The notes beneath the pieces were generated by a model. It saw only the letters and a program-made list of their open reading frames with translations. It was not told where the DNA came from and did no database searches. From contig JAEZTC010000008.1 in assembly GCA_023421675.1 (NCBI GenBank), positions 1-64,000 on the forward strand: a stretch of DNA of 64,000 bases. Reading direction: 5' to 3'. This stretch comes from Bacillota bacterium. GTDB taxonomy: Bacteria; Bacillota; Clostridia; Acetivibrionales; JANLFN01. The position numbers and the translations under genes are program-made. This document shows positions 17,842 to 27,159 of the stretch, piece by piece (positions within the stretch are counted from its first letter, which is position 1; each line of letters begins with the position of its first letter).

Positions 17842-19125
17842 ATGAAAAAGCTTCTTTTCACTATTCTCTTTTCTGCTATTTTTTCTATTTTACTGGGTAC
17901 AGCTGTTGCAAATGCACAGGACTATTATGTAAGCAATTCCGGAAGTGATTCCAACAGCGGTATGTCTCAGGAAAAACCCTGGAAAACTGTCGACAAAGTT
18001 AATTACTTTAAAAAATTCAAACCCGGAGATGTTATACGTTTTAAATGCGGTAATGAGTGGAGAGAACAGCTTGTACCCATGTCCGGAAGCGAAAAGGGTT
18101 ATATCGAATATACATCTTATGGAACTGGTGAAAAGCCTGCTTTCCTAGGTTCAATAAATAAAAGTAAGGTATCTGATTGGACATGCAGCAGTAAAAATAT
18201 ATGGACGCTTAAAGTATCTGAGCAAATAAAAAAAGATGTTGGCAATATTATATTTGACCATGGGACAAGCTTTGGAATAAAGGTATTATCCGAGAAGGAA
18301 TTGGATGAACAAAATAAGTTCTGGTATGATGGAAAAACAGTAAAAATCTATTCCCTTAAAAACCCGGCTGAATTGTATAAGGATATCGAGTGCGCAATTA
18401 ACCAATATATAGTTGATGAGGGTTCAAAAAGCTATGTTAAGTATTCGGATTTGTCTGTTAAGTACGGAGCAGCAGGAGGCATAGGTGGTGGAGACACACA
18501 TCATATTATTGTATCAAACTGTGATGTAAGTTATATGGGCGGAGGACTACTTACTGAAACGCTAAGATTCGGAAATGGTATAGAATTTTGGGGCAATGCT
18601 CATGATAATTTGGTTGAAGGCTGCAAGATATGGGAGATTTACGATGCTGCTCTTACAAACCAGGGCGGCGGCGATAAGGTAATCCAGTATAACATTACTT
18701 ATACAAACAATACAATATGGAATTGTGAGTGGTCATACGAATTCTGGAACTGCAGCCAAAATGGGAAAACACATAATGTACACTTTGAAAACAATGTCTG
18801 CAGGAATGCCGGTTATGGATGGGGACATGCACAAAGGCCTAATAAAAGCGGAATGCATATTTGCTTTTCAGACAACACTGCAGATACAAATGGTATTTAT
18901 GTGGAAAATAATGTTTTTGAGTATTCAGAAAGCTGCACAATGTACGTAGCAAAGGTATGGAGAGGAGTAGAAACACTTGTTTTCAAAAACAATCATTATG
19001 CTCAGACTCCTAATAAAATTATAGTGGCATGGGAAGTTAAATCCAAAATATATTTTACCAATGAATTTGAAGCATACAAACGTGATACAGGAAATGATGT
19101 AAATTCAGATGCGGCATCAATTTAG
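17842..19125 (+). CDS. Secreted right-handed beta-helix protein under cyclic-di-GMP riboswitch control
   Basis: 427 residues. A classic signal peptide (MKKLLFTILFSAIFSILLG) is cleaved after about VANAQ, then DYYVSNSGSDSNSG opens the beta-helix. Shared blocks with its paralogues at 2435 and 20425 include DVGNIIFDHG, WSYEFW and GWGHAQRPNKSGMHI. Beta-helix proteins of this kind are polysaccharide lyases, hydrolases, epimerases or binders; no catalytic set could be assigned. The two riboswitches immediately upstream say it is made in response to cyclic-di-GMP, as expected for a biofilm or surface-matrix component. Confidence 0.82.
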   Translation: MKKLLFTILFSAIFSILLGTAVANAQDYYVSNSGSDSNSGMSQEKPWKTVDKVNYFKKFKPGDVIRFKCGNEWREQLVPMSGSEKGYIEYTSYGTGEKPAFLGSINKSKVSDWTCSSKNIWTLKVSEQIKKDVGNIIFDHGTSFGIKVLSEKELDEQNKFWYDGKTVKIYSLKNPAELYKDIECAINQYIVDEGSKSYVKYSDLSVKYGAAGGIGGGDTHHIIVSNCDVSYMGGGLLTETLRFGNGIEFWGNAHDNLVEGCKIWEIYDAALTNQGGGDKVIQYNITYTNNTIWNCEWSYEFWNCSQNGKTHNVHFENNVCRNAGYGWGHAQRPNKSGMHICFSDNTADTNGIYVENNVFEYSESCTMYVAKVWRGVETLVFKNNHYAQTPNKIIVAWEVKSKIYFTNEFEAYKRDTGNDVNSDAASI

Positions 19126-19239
19126 TCGCATATAGGACAATTAGAAATAATTTCCCATTTGTTCCCAATGTATAAGCTATATGATAGAATATACAAAAAT
19201 AACCAATGACATACTGTATACTTGTCAGAAGAGGGGAAC

Positions 19240-20400
19240 ATGATAAATATATTTATAATAGGCTCTAAAGGTATACCAGCAAGGTATGGTGGGTTTGAAA
19301 GCTTTGTTGAGAACCTGACAGGAAATAAGAAAAGCGGTGAAATCAGGTATCATGTTTCATGTATGAGTGAAACAAACAGCGAGTTTGTTCATAATAACGC
19401 CAGATGCTTTAATGTTAAGGTTGGAAAGTTCGGCAGTGCCAGAGCTGTGGTTTATGACCTATTAAGTCTGGGCAGAAGTCTTGATTATATAGAAATGAAT
19501 AATCTAAAGGGAAGCATTATTTATATCCTGGCCTGCAGGATTGGACCGTTTATGAAATTTTATGAGCGCCGTATAAAAAAACTTGGGGTTAAAATATATG
19601 TAAATCCTGATGGGCATGAGTGGCTCAGAAGCAAATGGAATTTTCTTATAAGACAGTACTGGAAACATTCGGAGCGGCTGATGGTTAAGCATGCTGATTT
19701 AATGATATGTGATTCTCTTCAGATACAGAAGTACATTAATCTACATTACAGTAAATACACCGTGCCTACTGCTTTCATACCCTACGGTTCTGATGCTTCA
19801 GAGCGGGACATGATTAAGTATAAAAATAAATATGATGCCTGGTGCAAAGAGCATATTACAAAGCCGAAGGGCTATTTTTTGATAGTTGGAAGGTTTGTTC
19901 CTGAAAATAACTATGAACTTATGATAAAAGAATTTATGAAGTCCAATTCAAAAAGAGACCTCGTAATAGTATCAAATGTTGAAAAAAATGATTTTTATAA
20001 AAAGCTTTTAAAGACAACAAATTTTGATAAAGATCAGAGAATTAAGTTTGTGGGCACTGTTTATGACAGCGAGCTTTTAAAAAACATAAGAGATGGGGCT
20101 TTTGCATATATTCATGGGCATGAGGTTGGAGGTACAAATCCATCACTTCTTGAGGCTCTCGCAAGTACCGATCTTAATATTTTACTTGATGTTCCTTTTA
20201 ATACTGAAGTGGGGCAAAATGCAGCCATATATTTCAGTAAGCAGGAAAATTCGCTTAAAGCAATTATAGAAGCTGCAGAGCGACTAAGCCCTGACAGCAT
20301 ATCGGATTATGCAGTACGGAGCAGGAAAAGAATTTTGGAAAGCTATACGTGGGATAAGGTTATAAGTGATTATGAAAACAGGTTTATTGCTGTTTCGTAG
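19240..20400 (+). CDS. Rhamnosyltransferase-like glycosyltransferase (DUF1972 plus GT4)
   Basis: 386 residues. The opening MINIFIIGSKGIPARYGGFESFVENL is the DUF1972 signature found in proteins that put the first rhamnose on capsule or wall teichoic precursors. The second half is a GT-B nucleotide-sugar domain (FLIVGRFVPENNYELMI, HGHEVGGTNPSLLEALAS). A TTG at 19222 is in frame, but ATG 19240 has AGAGGGG at the right distance and matches the family start. With four rml genes present, dTDP-rhamnose is the likely donor. Confidence 0.85.
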   Translation: MINIFIIGSKGIPARYGGFESFVENLTGNKKSGEIRYHVSCMSETNSEFVHNNARCFNVKVGKFGSARAVVYDLLSLGRSLDYIEMNNLKGSIIYILACRIGPFMKFYERRIKKLGVKIYVNPDGHEWLRSKWNFLIRQYWKHSERLMVKHADLMICDSLQIQKYINLHYSKYTVPTAFIPYGSDASERDMIKYKNKYDAWCKEHITKPKGYFLIVGRFVPENNYELMIKEFMKSNSKRDLVIVSNVEKNDFYKKLLKTTNFDKDQRIKFVGTVYDSELLKNIRDGAFAYIHGHEVGGTNPSLLEALASTDLNILLDVPFNTEVGQNAAIYFSKQENSLKAIIEAAERLSPDSISDYAVRSRKRILESYTWDKVISDYENRFIAVS

Positions 20401-20424
20401 TCAAGGGTAAGAAAGGGTTTTACT

Positions 20425-22194
20425 ATGAAAAAGTTTCTGTTGGCTTTATTTGTATTTCTTGTATTAATGGTTTCAGGAATCTCTTTTTCATATGCAAAGG
20501 ACTATTATGTAAGTAACGCAGGCGATGATGAAAATCCGGGAACATCACCTGAATTGTCATGGCAGACCATATCAAAGGTTAATAAATTTGATTTTAAACC
20601 TGGTGATGTGGTTCACTTCAGATGCGGTGATTCCTGGAGGGAGCAGCTCATACCTGTAAAAGGAAATCAAAACGGATATGTCACTTACACATCTTACGGA
20701 GAAGGCCCCAAACCTTTGTTGTTTGGGTCTATTTCAAAAAGCAGGCCCTCAGATTGGAAAGATGAAGGTAATAATATTTGGACAATAAGTCCCGGACAAA
20801 ACAAGGTTATATCAACAGTTGAAATACCCTTGGAAAAACTGGGCTGGTGGACAAAACAGAATTATGCAATAACCCGACAGTTAAGTGACAATGGTTCGGG
20901 CGGAAAATGCACGGAATTCGATTGTAATAACAGAAGTTACTCTATAAATGAAGCACAGCTGATGATAGACGGGTTAAAGATAAAGAATGGAAAAAGTTAC
21001 ATATTTTCCTTCAGGGCAAAAAGCAATGAGAATTATAAAATGCCTGCAGTGAGGCTTATGCAGCGTGTAAGTCCCTGGTATGACTGCACATCCTATAACA
21101 CTGACAATTCTCCTCTGATTACAAATGAATGGAAAACCTACAACATTCTTTACGAGTCCGACCGTAATAATAATGACGCACGGATAACCATGTTTTTTGG
21201 AACTAATTTTACTGAGGGAATGAAGCTGTATATCGATTCTGTAAGCCTTTCTGAGGTAGATAATACTGATATACGGTTTGACGTCGGAAACATTATTTTT
21301 GATAATGGTAAGAAATGCGGAGTGAAAGTATTCAGCGAAGCAGAGCTTAGAAAGCAGAACGACTTCTTTTATGATGAAAAAAATAAAACCGTAAAGATGT
21401 ATTCACTTGGCAATCCTGCAAATTTATATAATTCAATCGAACTTGCACTAAATAAACATATAGTAGATATAAATTATAGAAGTTATGTGAAGTTAGAAAA
21501 TCTTGAACTGAAAAATGGTGGCTCATGCGGTGTTTTTGGGATTGATACACACCATATTAAAATTTATAATTGCGATATAAGCTATATTGGTGGGGCACTG
21601 CTTATGTATAAGGACGGGGCCCCAATCAGGTACGGCAATGGGGTTAACTTTATGAACAATGCCCATGATAACACAGTTGAAGGCTGTAATGTCAGGGAGG
21701 TATATGATTCCGGTGTCAGTAACCAGGCGGATACTGATAATGTAAGTCAGTACAGCATATACTACAAAGGTAATAAGATATCGAATAGTGAATGGTCCTA
21801 TGAATATTGGAACTCAAGCAAAAATGGATCAACAAGGGACATATATTTTTGTGATAATGTATGCAAGGATGCCGGCGTAGGCTGGGGACATTCCCAAAGA
21901 CCTAACCCAAGCGGGATACATATATGCCTTCCGGATAATTCGGCTCAAACAGAAAATATAGTCATTAAAAATAATGTCTTTGATTATTCTACAAGTTGTA
22001 CGCTATTGGTGGGAGACTCATGGAAGAACCTTGACGAGCTTATATTAACCAACAACAAGTACTTAGTGCCCGACAGCCAGATTATATTCTCGCTAGGGCC
22101 ATCGAAAATATTTTTTGCAAAGGATTTTGCAGCTTACCAGAATGAAACCGGTAAGGATAAAAATTCTGTCATCAAGTACCAGGTGCCTGAATAA
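20425..22194 (+). CDS. Secreted beta-helix protein with inserted carbohydrate-binding-like domain
   Basis: 589 residues with a signal peptide (residues 1-25, ending near SYAKD). YYVSNAGDDENPGTSP starts the beta-helix. Relative to the 427-residue paralogue, a block of about 160 residues (roughly 125-285) is inserted between TISPGQN and DVGNIIFDNG. It looks like a CBM4/9-type jelly roll (LKIKNGKSYIFSFRAKS, GMKLYIDSVSLSE). The helix then resumes with WSYEYW and GWGHSQRPNPSGIHI. It is encoded 24 bases after the rhamnosyltransferase and ends at a strong terminator. Confidence 0.82.
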   Translation: MKKFLLALFVFLVLMVSGISFSYAKDYYVSNAGDDENPGTSPELSWQTISKVNKFDFKPGDVVHFRCGDSWREQLIPVKGNQNGYVTYTSYGEGPKPLLFGSISKSRPSDWKDEGNNIWTISPGQNKVISTVEIPLEKLGWWTKQNYAITRQLSDNGSGGKCTEFDCNNRSYSINEAQLMIDGLKIKNGKSYIFSFRAKSNENYKMPAVRLMQRVSPWYDCTSYNTDNSPLITNEWKTYNILYESDRNNNDARITMFFGTNFTEGMKLYIDSVSLSEVDNTDIRFDVGNIIFDNGKKCGVKVFSEAELRKQNDFFYDEKNKTVKMYSLGNPANLYNSIELALNKHIVDINYRSYVKLENLELKNGGSCGVFGIDTHHIKIYNCDISYIGGALLMYKDGAPIRYGNGVNFMNNAHDNTVEGCNVREVYDSGVSNQADTDNVSQYSIYYKGNKISNSEWSYEYWNSSKNGSTRDIYFCDNVCKDAGVGWGHSQRPNPSGIHICLPDNSAQTENIVIKNNVFDYSTSCTLLVGDSWKNLDELILTNNKYLVPDSQIIFSLGPSKIFFAKDFAAYQNETGKDKNSVIKYQVPE

Positions 22195-22210
22195 TTAAAC
22201 AAAATAAATA

Positions 22211-22232
22211 AGAGGGCTAAACGCCCTTTTTT
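22211..22232 (+). terminator. Terminator closing the exopolysaccharide operon
   Basis: GAGGGC/GCCC stem around TAAAC followed by six T (22227-22232). It separates the operon from the convergent LCP gene. Confidence 0.75.
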
Positions 22233-22249
22233 AGCCTTTTAAAAAGACT

Positions 22250-23221
22250 TTATTCCTTGAAGAAGTCTTTTAGAATCTTATCAGATGTGGGTTCGTATGG
22301 AATATAGTACCATACACCATTCAATATCTTGTCTTCTCCAGGGATTATACTGTATTCAACATTGCCGCCGGGGATTTCGGATACAAGCTTTGCCATGCCT
22401 ATGAGCTGTTTTAGGGTTAGATTTGTTTTAACATCCTTACTATACGACATTACCAGATGGACAGTTTCAGGAAGGGTCCCATCGTTTTTAATTTTTTTAA
22501 GCATTGCGGATGCAAATTTTTGCTGCCTCTGTATTCTGCCTATATCGCCATTGCCTGAATAACGCCAGTGTATATAGTCGAAAGCCTTTTGCCCGTTGAG
22601 AACCTGAAGTCCTTTGGACAGATTAGCACCGTGATCCTTCATGTCAACATCCACATCGATTTCTACTCCGCCTATATAATCCACTATTTCAGGGATTGGC
22701 TCCATATCGATTGAAAAATAGTAGTCTATTGACGAATATTTCAAGAAATTGTTTATTGCTTCAATACTGCTTTCAACCGGAGTCCCCTTTACACTTCCAT
22801 AGGCATATGCATGATTTATCTTATCTTTTTTGTTTTCAACAGGGACAAAGGTATATGTGTCTCTTGGAATACTCAGTACCTTAACTTTTTTATTCTGCAT
22901 ATCTATTCTCGCAATCGCTATTGTATCGGTCCGGTAAATGCCAAGGGTTTTATCCCGTTCATCTGTACGGTCTATACCAAGTAACGCCACATTAATTGTA
23001 TATGGTGAATCAAACCCAGTATCGTTATCATTTTCGCTGTTTGAAGGCTTTGCAGCATTATCCGCCAATATTGCTGCAGGCTTGCTTGTTCTCTGAACTG
23101 CAAGGTTATCCTTGTAATTAAGAGAATCTGTTATGAAAATAATTCCGTAAATTATTGTGCCAAGCAGCAAAGCAGAAACAGATAATAAAACTATTTTTAA
23201 TACTTTTCTTTTCTTTTTCAC
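22250..23221 (-). CDS. LytR-CpsA-Psr (LCP) family glycopolymer ligase
   Basis: 323 residues. One N-terminal membrane anchor (KIVLLSVSALLLGTIIYGIIF), a low-complexity linker, then the LCP domain. NVALLGIDRTD, YRTDTIAIARID and VLSIPRDTYTFV carry the Asp/Arg residues that bind the polyprenyl diphosphate. LNGQKAFDYIHWRYSGNGDIGRIQRQQ is the signature block. LCP enzymes move finished glycopolymers from undecaprenyl diphosphate to peptidoglycan. Overlaps the phosphoglycosyltransferase by 4 bases, so the two are translated together. Confidence 0.92.
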   Translation of the reverse strand: MKKKRKVLKIVLLSVSALLLGTIIYGIIFITDSLNYKDNLAVQRTSKPAAILADNAAKPSNSENDNDTGFDSPYTINVALLGIDRTDERDKTLGIYRTDTIAIARIDMQNKKVKVLSIPRDTYTFVPVENKKDKINHAYAYGSVKGTPVESSIEAINNFLKYSSIDYYFSIDMEPIPEIVDYIGGVEIDVDVDMKDHGANLSKGLQVLNGQKAFDYIHWRYSGNGDIGRIQRQQKFASAMLKKIKNDGTLPETVHLVMSYSKDVKTNLTLKQLIGMAKLVSEIPGGNVEYSIIPGEDKILNGVWYYIPYEPTSDKILKDFFKE

Positions 23222-24615
23222 ATTGCACCTTTCCTTGTAAAGACGATAAGTATTGTCTTTATAATTAATTTAAAATCCAAAAAGAAGGACCATTCATCTA
23301 TGTATTTTGTATCAAGGCTTACAATTTTATCAAAGTTAGTTATTTTGCTGCGTCCGCTAACCTGCCATAAGCCCGTAAGACCGGGTTTGATACTTATCCT
23401 CCTGTGATGGCGAAGCTCATACCTGTCAACCTCATCTACAGTAGGAGGCCTTGTACCTACAAGACTCATATCACCTTTTAATACGTTGATAAACTGCGGC
23501 AGCTCATCAAGACTTGTCTTTCTGAGAAAAGCTCCGATTTTTGTTATGCGTGGATCATGCTTGATTTTGAATATTACACCGCTTGTACCCATTTCATTGT
23601 ATTTCATGAGAGCATCCTTTTGTTCTTCAGCATTAATATACATGGACCGGAATTTATATATTTTAAATATTCTGCCGTTAAGCCCGACTCTTTTTTGTGA
23701 AAATAGTACAGGTCCGGGAGAATTCAGTTTTATTGCAATAGCTATAAAAACCGAAGGAATAATTGAGACAGCTATTCCTATTGATGCGCCTATTATATCT
23801 ACCATTCTCTTTAAGAAGAGCTTCCAGCGGTTAAGGGCAACAGAATGATAAGTTATCATGGGCAGAGGGCCGATGCTGCTGAGGTGGGTCTTTGATATTT
23901 GCATATTATAAAGATTGAGCACAACTCTGGATGTTATCCCCATTTCCTCACACAACAGTGCGTATTTTTCAAACTCGTTGATATAATTATTGGAAAGAGT
24001 AAATATCACTTCATCTACTATATTATTGAGAAGAATGGACTGGAATTGGCTTATGTTTCCCAGACACCTGTATTTCCTCAGTGGAGTTTCATTGTCTATA
24101 CTTATATAACCTATGATATTTGGCTTTATATTGGTTTTCTTCATATAGAAAATAAATCTGTTTGCAACCTTACTGGAACCTACTATTATTACATTCTTTG
24201 AATGCTTTGAAATAGTGCCCTTAGTGAACTTCACATATACAACCCTTTGAAATGCTAATAGAATGAAGGAAACAATGATAAATATGCAATAAAGCAGCCT
24301 GCTATAGGTACCATTTTTTATATAAAACATTGTCGCTGCGGATATAACACCGGCAACAAGTGTAGAAAATAAAATGTTCCTTATTATTCTGTCATAATAG
24401 TTAAAGGTGGTAACATTGTACATGTGGCAGCTGTTCATTGAGAAAATGAATATTGGTACGAAAACAAGTATGATCCATATGTAATTAACCATATCTAAAA
24501 GATTTGAATAGTTTGAAGCTATTATGTATGCTGTTAGAAATGCCAGCAGCAGACAACCGAAATCGAGGACAAAAAGAAAAATGCTTATAAAAGCAAACCT
24601 GTTATTCCTGTGCAT
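23218..24615 (-). CDS. Undecaprenyl-phosphate sugar phosphotransferase (WbaP/WcaJ type)
   Basis: 465 residues: four N-terminal membrane helices, a CoA-binding-like cytosolic domain (VIIVGSSKVANRFI), a fifth hydrophobic hairpin, and the catalytic C-terminus (FSQKRVGLNGRIFKIYKFRSM, KTSLDELPQFINVLKGDMSLVGTRPP, RHHRRISIKPGLTGLWQVSGRS). It loads the first sugar-phosphate onto undecaprenyl phosphate and so starts repeat-unit assembly for the 7-22 kb operon. It is convergent with that operon and coupled to the LCP ligase. Confidence 0.93.
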   Translation of the reverse strand: MHRNNRFAFISIFLFVLDFGCLLLAFLTAYIIASNYSNLLDMVNYIWIILVFVPIFIFSMNSCHMYNVTTFNYYDRIIRNILFSTLVAGVISAATMFYIKNGTYSRLLYCIFIIVSFILLAFQRVVYVKFTKGTISKHSKNVIIVGSSKVANRFIFYMKKTNIKPNIIGYISIDNETPLRKYRCLGNISQFQSILLNNIVDEVIFTLSNNYINEFEKYALLCEEMGITSRVVLNLYNMQISKTHLSSIGPLPMITYHSVALNRWKLFLKRMVDIIGASIGIAVSIIPSVFIAIAIKLNSPGPVLFSQKRVGLNGRIFKIYKFRSMYINAEEQKDALMKYNEMGTSGVIFKIKHDPRITKIGAFLRKTSLDELPQFINVLKGDMSLVGTRPPTVDEVDRYELRHHRRISIKPGLTGLWQVSGRSKITNFDKIVSLDTKYIDEWSFFLDFKLIIKTILIVFTRKGAM

Positions 24616-24844
24616 ATTAACCTCCGCATCCTTTGAAACATATGCCTTTATGGCAGATTTGATGGATATTGCGTATAAACGTAATTTTTGGATATGCTAC
24701 ATTATATACCTAAATAGATTTATATAGTAAAAATGGGAAATAATGTAATAAATAAATGTAATCAACAATTAATAATTTAGTTATGCAATTGTATTAAAAA
24801 AATTTTAAATAATGTCAAATTATGATGAAAACCTAAAAAAGAAA

Positions 24845-24853
24845 TGGTATAAT
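24845..24853 (+). promoter_or_regulatory. Extended -10 promoter for the YtxH-like gene
   Basis: TGGTATAAT is a TGn-extended -10, 33 bases before the ATG at 24886. The -35 is poor. Confidence 0.5.
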
Positions 24854-24885
24854 AATACAAAACCATTTAATGGGGGTATGAGTAT

Positions 24886-25170
24886 ATGATTAAAGATATG
24901 ATTGAAAAGAAAAAGAAAGAAGAGAAGAAAAAGAAAGCAATAAAAACTGCTAAAAATGTTGGAGTTGGAGTTGCTGCCGGAGTAGTAGTTGGAGCTGCTG
25001 CAGGTGTATTACTTGCTCCCAAGTCAGGTAAGGAAACAAGAAAAGATATTGCAAGCGGCGCAAAAAAAGCTGTTAGCAAGACAAAAGAAATTGCTGGTAA
25101 TGTAGTTAAATCAGCAAAGTCAAAAAAGGAAGCTGCTGCTGAAGAAACTGCAGAAGAAGTTAAGGAATAA
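24886..25170 (+). CDS. YtxH-like envelope protein
   Basis: 94 residues: a Lys/Glu-rich N-terminus, a Gly/Ala/Val hydrophobic segment at about 25-45 ending in LLAPKSGKETR, then an Ala/Lys-rich helix. The GVLLAPKSGKETR block is the YtxH family hallmark. In bacilli ytxG and ytxH are general-stress genes; here a YtxG-like gene follows 54 bases later and a sigma-B-like system lies elsewhere in the window. Molecular role unknown. Confidence 0.8.
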   Translation: MIKDMIEKKKKEEKKKKAIKTAKNVGVGVAAGVVVGAAAGVLLAPKSGKETRKDIASGAKKAVSKTKEIAGNVVKSAKSKKEAAAEETAEEVKE

Positions 25171-25224
25171 TTCATGCAGACAGCAAGGTGCTATCCTTTC
25201 GGGTAATACGGAAAGGGGTCCATT

Positions 25225-25602
25225 ATGTATATTTCGATTACTGACCTTTTAATTTTTATTATTGTTGCAATCGGGGCTGTTGTAGGCATATTCCTTATTA
25301 TTACTTTGATCAACCTGAACAAGGTAGTTAAAAAGGTGGACAAGCTTATAGACAGTAATTCCGATAATGTGACAAAGACTGTTGAGGTATTGCCGGAAGC
25401 ACTTAAAAACATTAGTAATGCCGCTGAAAGTGTAAGCAAAACGTCTGATTCAGCAGGTAATGCTATAGAAAGTATCGGAGAAACTATTTCCGAGACAGTT
25501 GCTTCAGCAGAAGGAAAAGCAGAAGGCATAATTACTGCTATAGATGTTGCAGGCGAAATAATTAAGGTTGTACCTGATGTTATTTCAAAATTCAGAAGAT
25601 AG
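25225..25602 (+). CDS. YtxG/DUF948-like membrane-anchored coiled-coil protein
   Basis: 125 residues. An N-terminal membrane helix (IFIIVAIGAVVGIFLIITLINL) is followed by a long amphipathic heptad region with regular Val/Leu/Ile spacing (NKVVKKVDKLIDSNSDNVTK) and alternating Ser/Ala/Glu. Pairs with the YtxH-like gene and shares its terminator. Role unknown; likely an envelope-stress structural protein. Confidence 0.65.
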   Translation: MYISITDLLIFIIVAIGAVVGIFLIITLINLNKVVKKVDKLIDSNSDNVTKTVEVLPEALKNISNAAESVSKTSDSAGNAIESIGETISETVASAEGKAEGIITAIDVAGEIIKVVPDVISKFRR

Positions 25603-25611
25603 ATTTTAAGA

Positions 25612-25650
25612 AAAAACCTCCCTGATATATTTTCACCGGGAGGTTTTTTT
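25612..25650. terminator. Bidirectional terminator between YtxG-like gene and histidine kinase
   Basis: AACCTCCC (25615-25622) pairs with GGGAGGTT (25638-25645), flanked by A and T runs on both sides, so it can stop transcription from either direction. Confidence 0.85.
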
Positions 25651-25667
25651 ATTAAAAATCTTCATTA

Positions 25668-27155
25668 TCAAGGATTTTGTTCTATAATCGGAAGCTTTAT
25701 TATAAACATTGCCCCACTGTCGGTATTTTCAGCTGAGATACTGCCGTTATGCTTTTCTATTGCGTTCCGGCTGATAGCTAATCCAAGCCCGAAATTGCCC
25801 TTCTTTCCTTTATAGAACCTTTCGAAAATACTTGGAAGTTCACTTTCATCAAATCCAAAGCCATCATCTGATATTTTAATCTCCAGTATTCTTGAGTCGG
25901 TGATGGAGGTTTCTATATTAACAATTGTCTTGGCATATCGTATACAATTGCTGAGTACATTTGTTATTGCATGTGACAGAAGCTCTTCATCCCCGTTTAT
26001 TTTAATACCTTCGCTTTTACCTGATGATTCTATTTTAATGTTGCTTTTTTGTGCAATGCCGTTCATTCTTTCTATGCATACATTAAGTAGGTTATTATAA
26101 TCCAATTCTTTAAAATGATAATTCTCTACTATAGCGTCTAACCTGGACAAGTACAGAAGGTCTTCAACCAAATGGGTCATACGCTTGGTTTCATCTATTA
26201 TAATATCAGCAGCACTGTTACTTTCAACAACATCATATTTTATACCTTCTGCATAGCTTTGAATGGACATAAGAGGTGTCCTGAATTCATGGGAAGCATT
26301 TTGCAGAAAGGTTTTCTGCGCTTTGTCGTATTCCTCAAGCTTCTCAGACATTGTATTAATATTGTTAACAAACTCCTGGAGTTCGTCATCTACAGGGACC
26401 TGTATCTTATTTCCAAAGTTTCTCTCTGCGATGGCTCCGAGATGCTGATTGAGCTTAGAAAAGGGAGCGGAAATTTTTCTGGCAGCAGCAGATGAAAATA
26501 GTGCAATGACTATTGCGGATAAGATGAGTATTGCAAAAAGTATTATATTTATTCCCCACTGAAGCTCATTAACCTTCTGTACACTTGAATATATTACTAT
26601 CCAGCTTAGTCCGAAGGTATTTTTACCTGATACGGGTTTAATAATGGCAAGATAATGAGTACCTGAAATTGTTAAGTTGACTGTCTTTTCACTTGTGGAG
26701 CTGGTAAGCTTACTGATTTCATTAATAACCGTCCCTGTTACATCCTGAGAAGGTTTAATAAAATCTCCGCCTGGAAGTGTAATCTCTTTTTTATCCTTAT
26801 CCAGAAGAATATAGTCAGCGTTCAGAACTGAAAGAGGTTCCCTTAGTGACCTGTCAAGCATGAAATAGAACCTGACAAGATCATTACCGGAATCAGGCTT
26901 TGTCAAAGAGTCAATACCGTGCTTGTCACGATCCTTTTGTGGCGGAGTACCTTCGGCCTGGGGGAAAAAGTCCGGTCCTTTTTTGAGAGCTGTATCCTCT
27001 GCGCGTGATGCTATTGTATTAAGCTGCTTGGTAATATCTTTTTCTAAATAAAGGCTTATAACAATATTAAAAACTATGGTTGTTAATGCTATAAGGACAA
27101 TGATTACCATAATGTTAAGTTTGAATATTCTCCATTTAATGGTGTTCCTTTTCAT
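25668..27155 (-). CDS. Sensor histidine kinase
   Basis: 495 residues. Membrane helices at about 10-33 and 203-222 enclose an extracytoplasmic sensor domain. A HAMP linker follows, then the H-box ASHEFRTPLMSIQSYAEGI, N-box AITNVLSNCIRYAK, and G-boxes ISDDGFGFDESELP and GLGLAISRNAIEKH. Begins 4 bases after the response regulator stop, so the two are cotranscribed. The signal is unknown. Divergent wall-glycosylation genes suggest an envelope signal. Confidence 0.93.
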   Translation of the reverse strand: MKRNTIKWRIFKLNIMVIIVLIALTTIVFNIVISLYLEKDITKQLNTIASRAEDTALKKGPDFFPQAEGTPPQKDRDKHGIDSLTKPDSGNDLVRFYFMLDRSLREPLSVLNADYILLDKDKKEITLPGGDFIKPSQDVTGTVINEISKLTSSTSEKTVNLTISGTHYLAIIKPVSGKNTFGLSWIVIYSSVQKVNELQWGINIILFAILILSAIVIALFSSAAARKISAPFSKLNQHLGAIAERNFGNKIQVPVDDELQEFVNNINTMSEKLEEYDKAQKTFLQNASHEFRTPLMSIQSYAEGIKYDVVESNSAADIIIDETKRMTHLVEDLLYLSRLDAIVENYHFKELDYNNLLNVCIERMNGIAQKSNIKIESSGKSEGIKINGDEELLSHAITNVLSNCIRYAKTIVNIETSITDSRILEIKISDDGFGFDESELPSIFERFYKGKKGNFGLGLAISRNAIEKHNGSISAENTDSGAMFIIKLPIIEQNP

Positions 27156-27159
27156 AGCA

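Noticed and set aside
24867..25175. 102-residue minus-strand frame opposite the YtxH-like gene
   Set aside because: Antisense to an Ala/Lys-rich coding sequence; no ribosome binding site, and the plus-strand gene has a promoter and family match.
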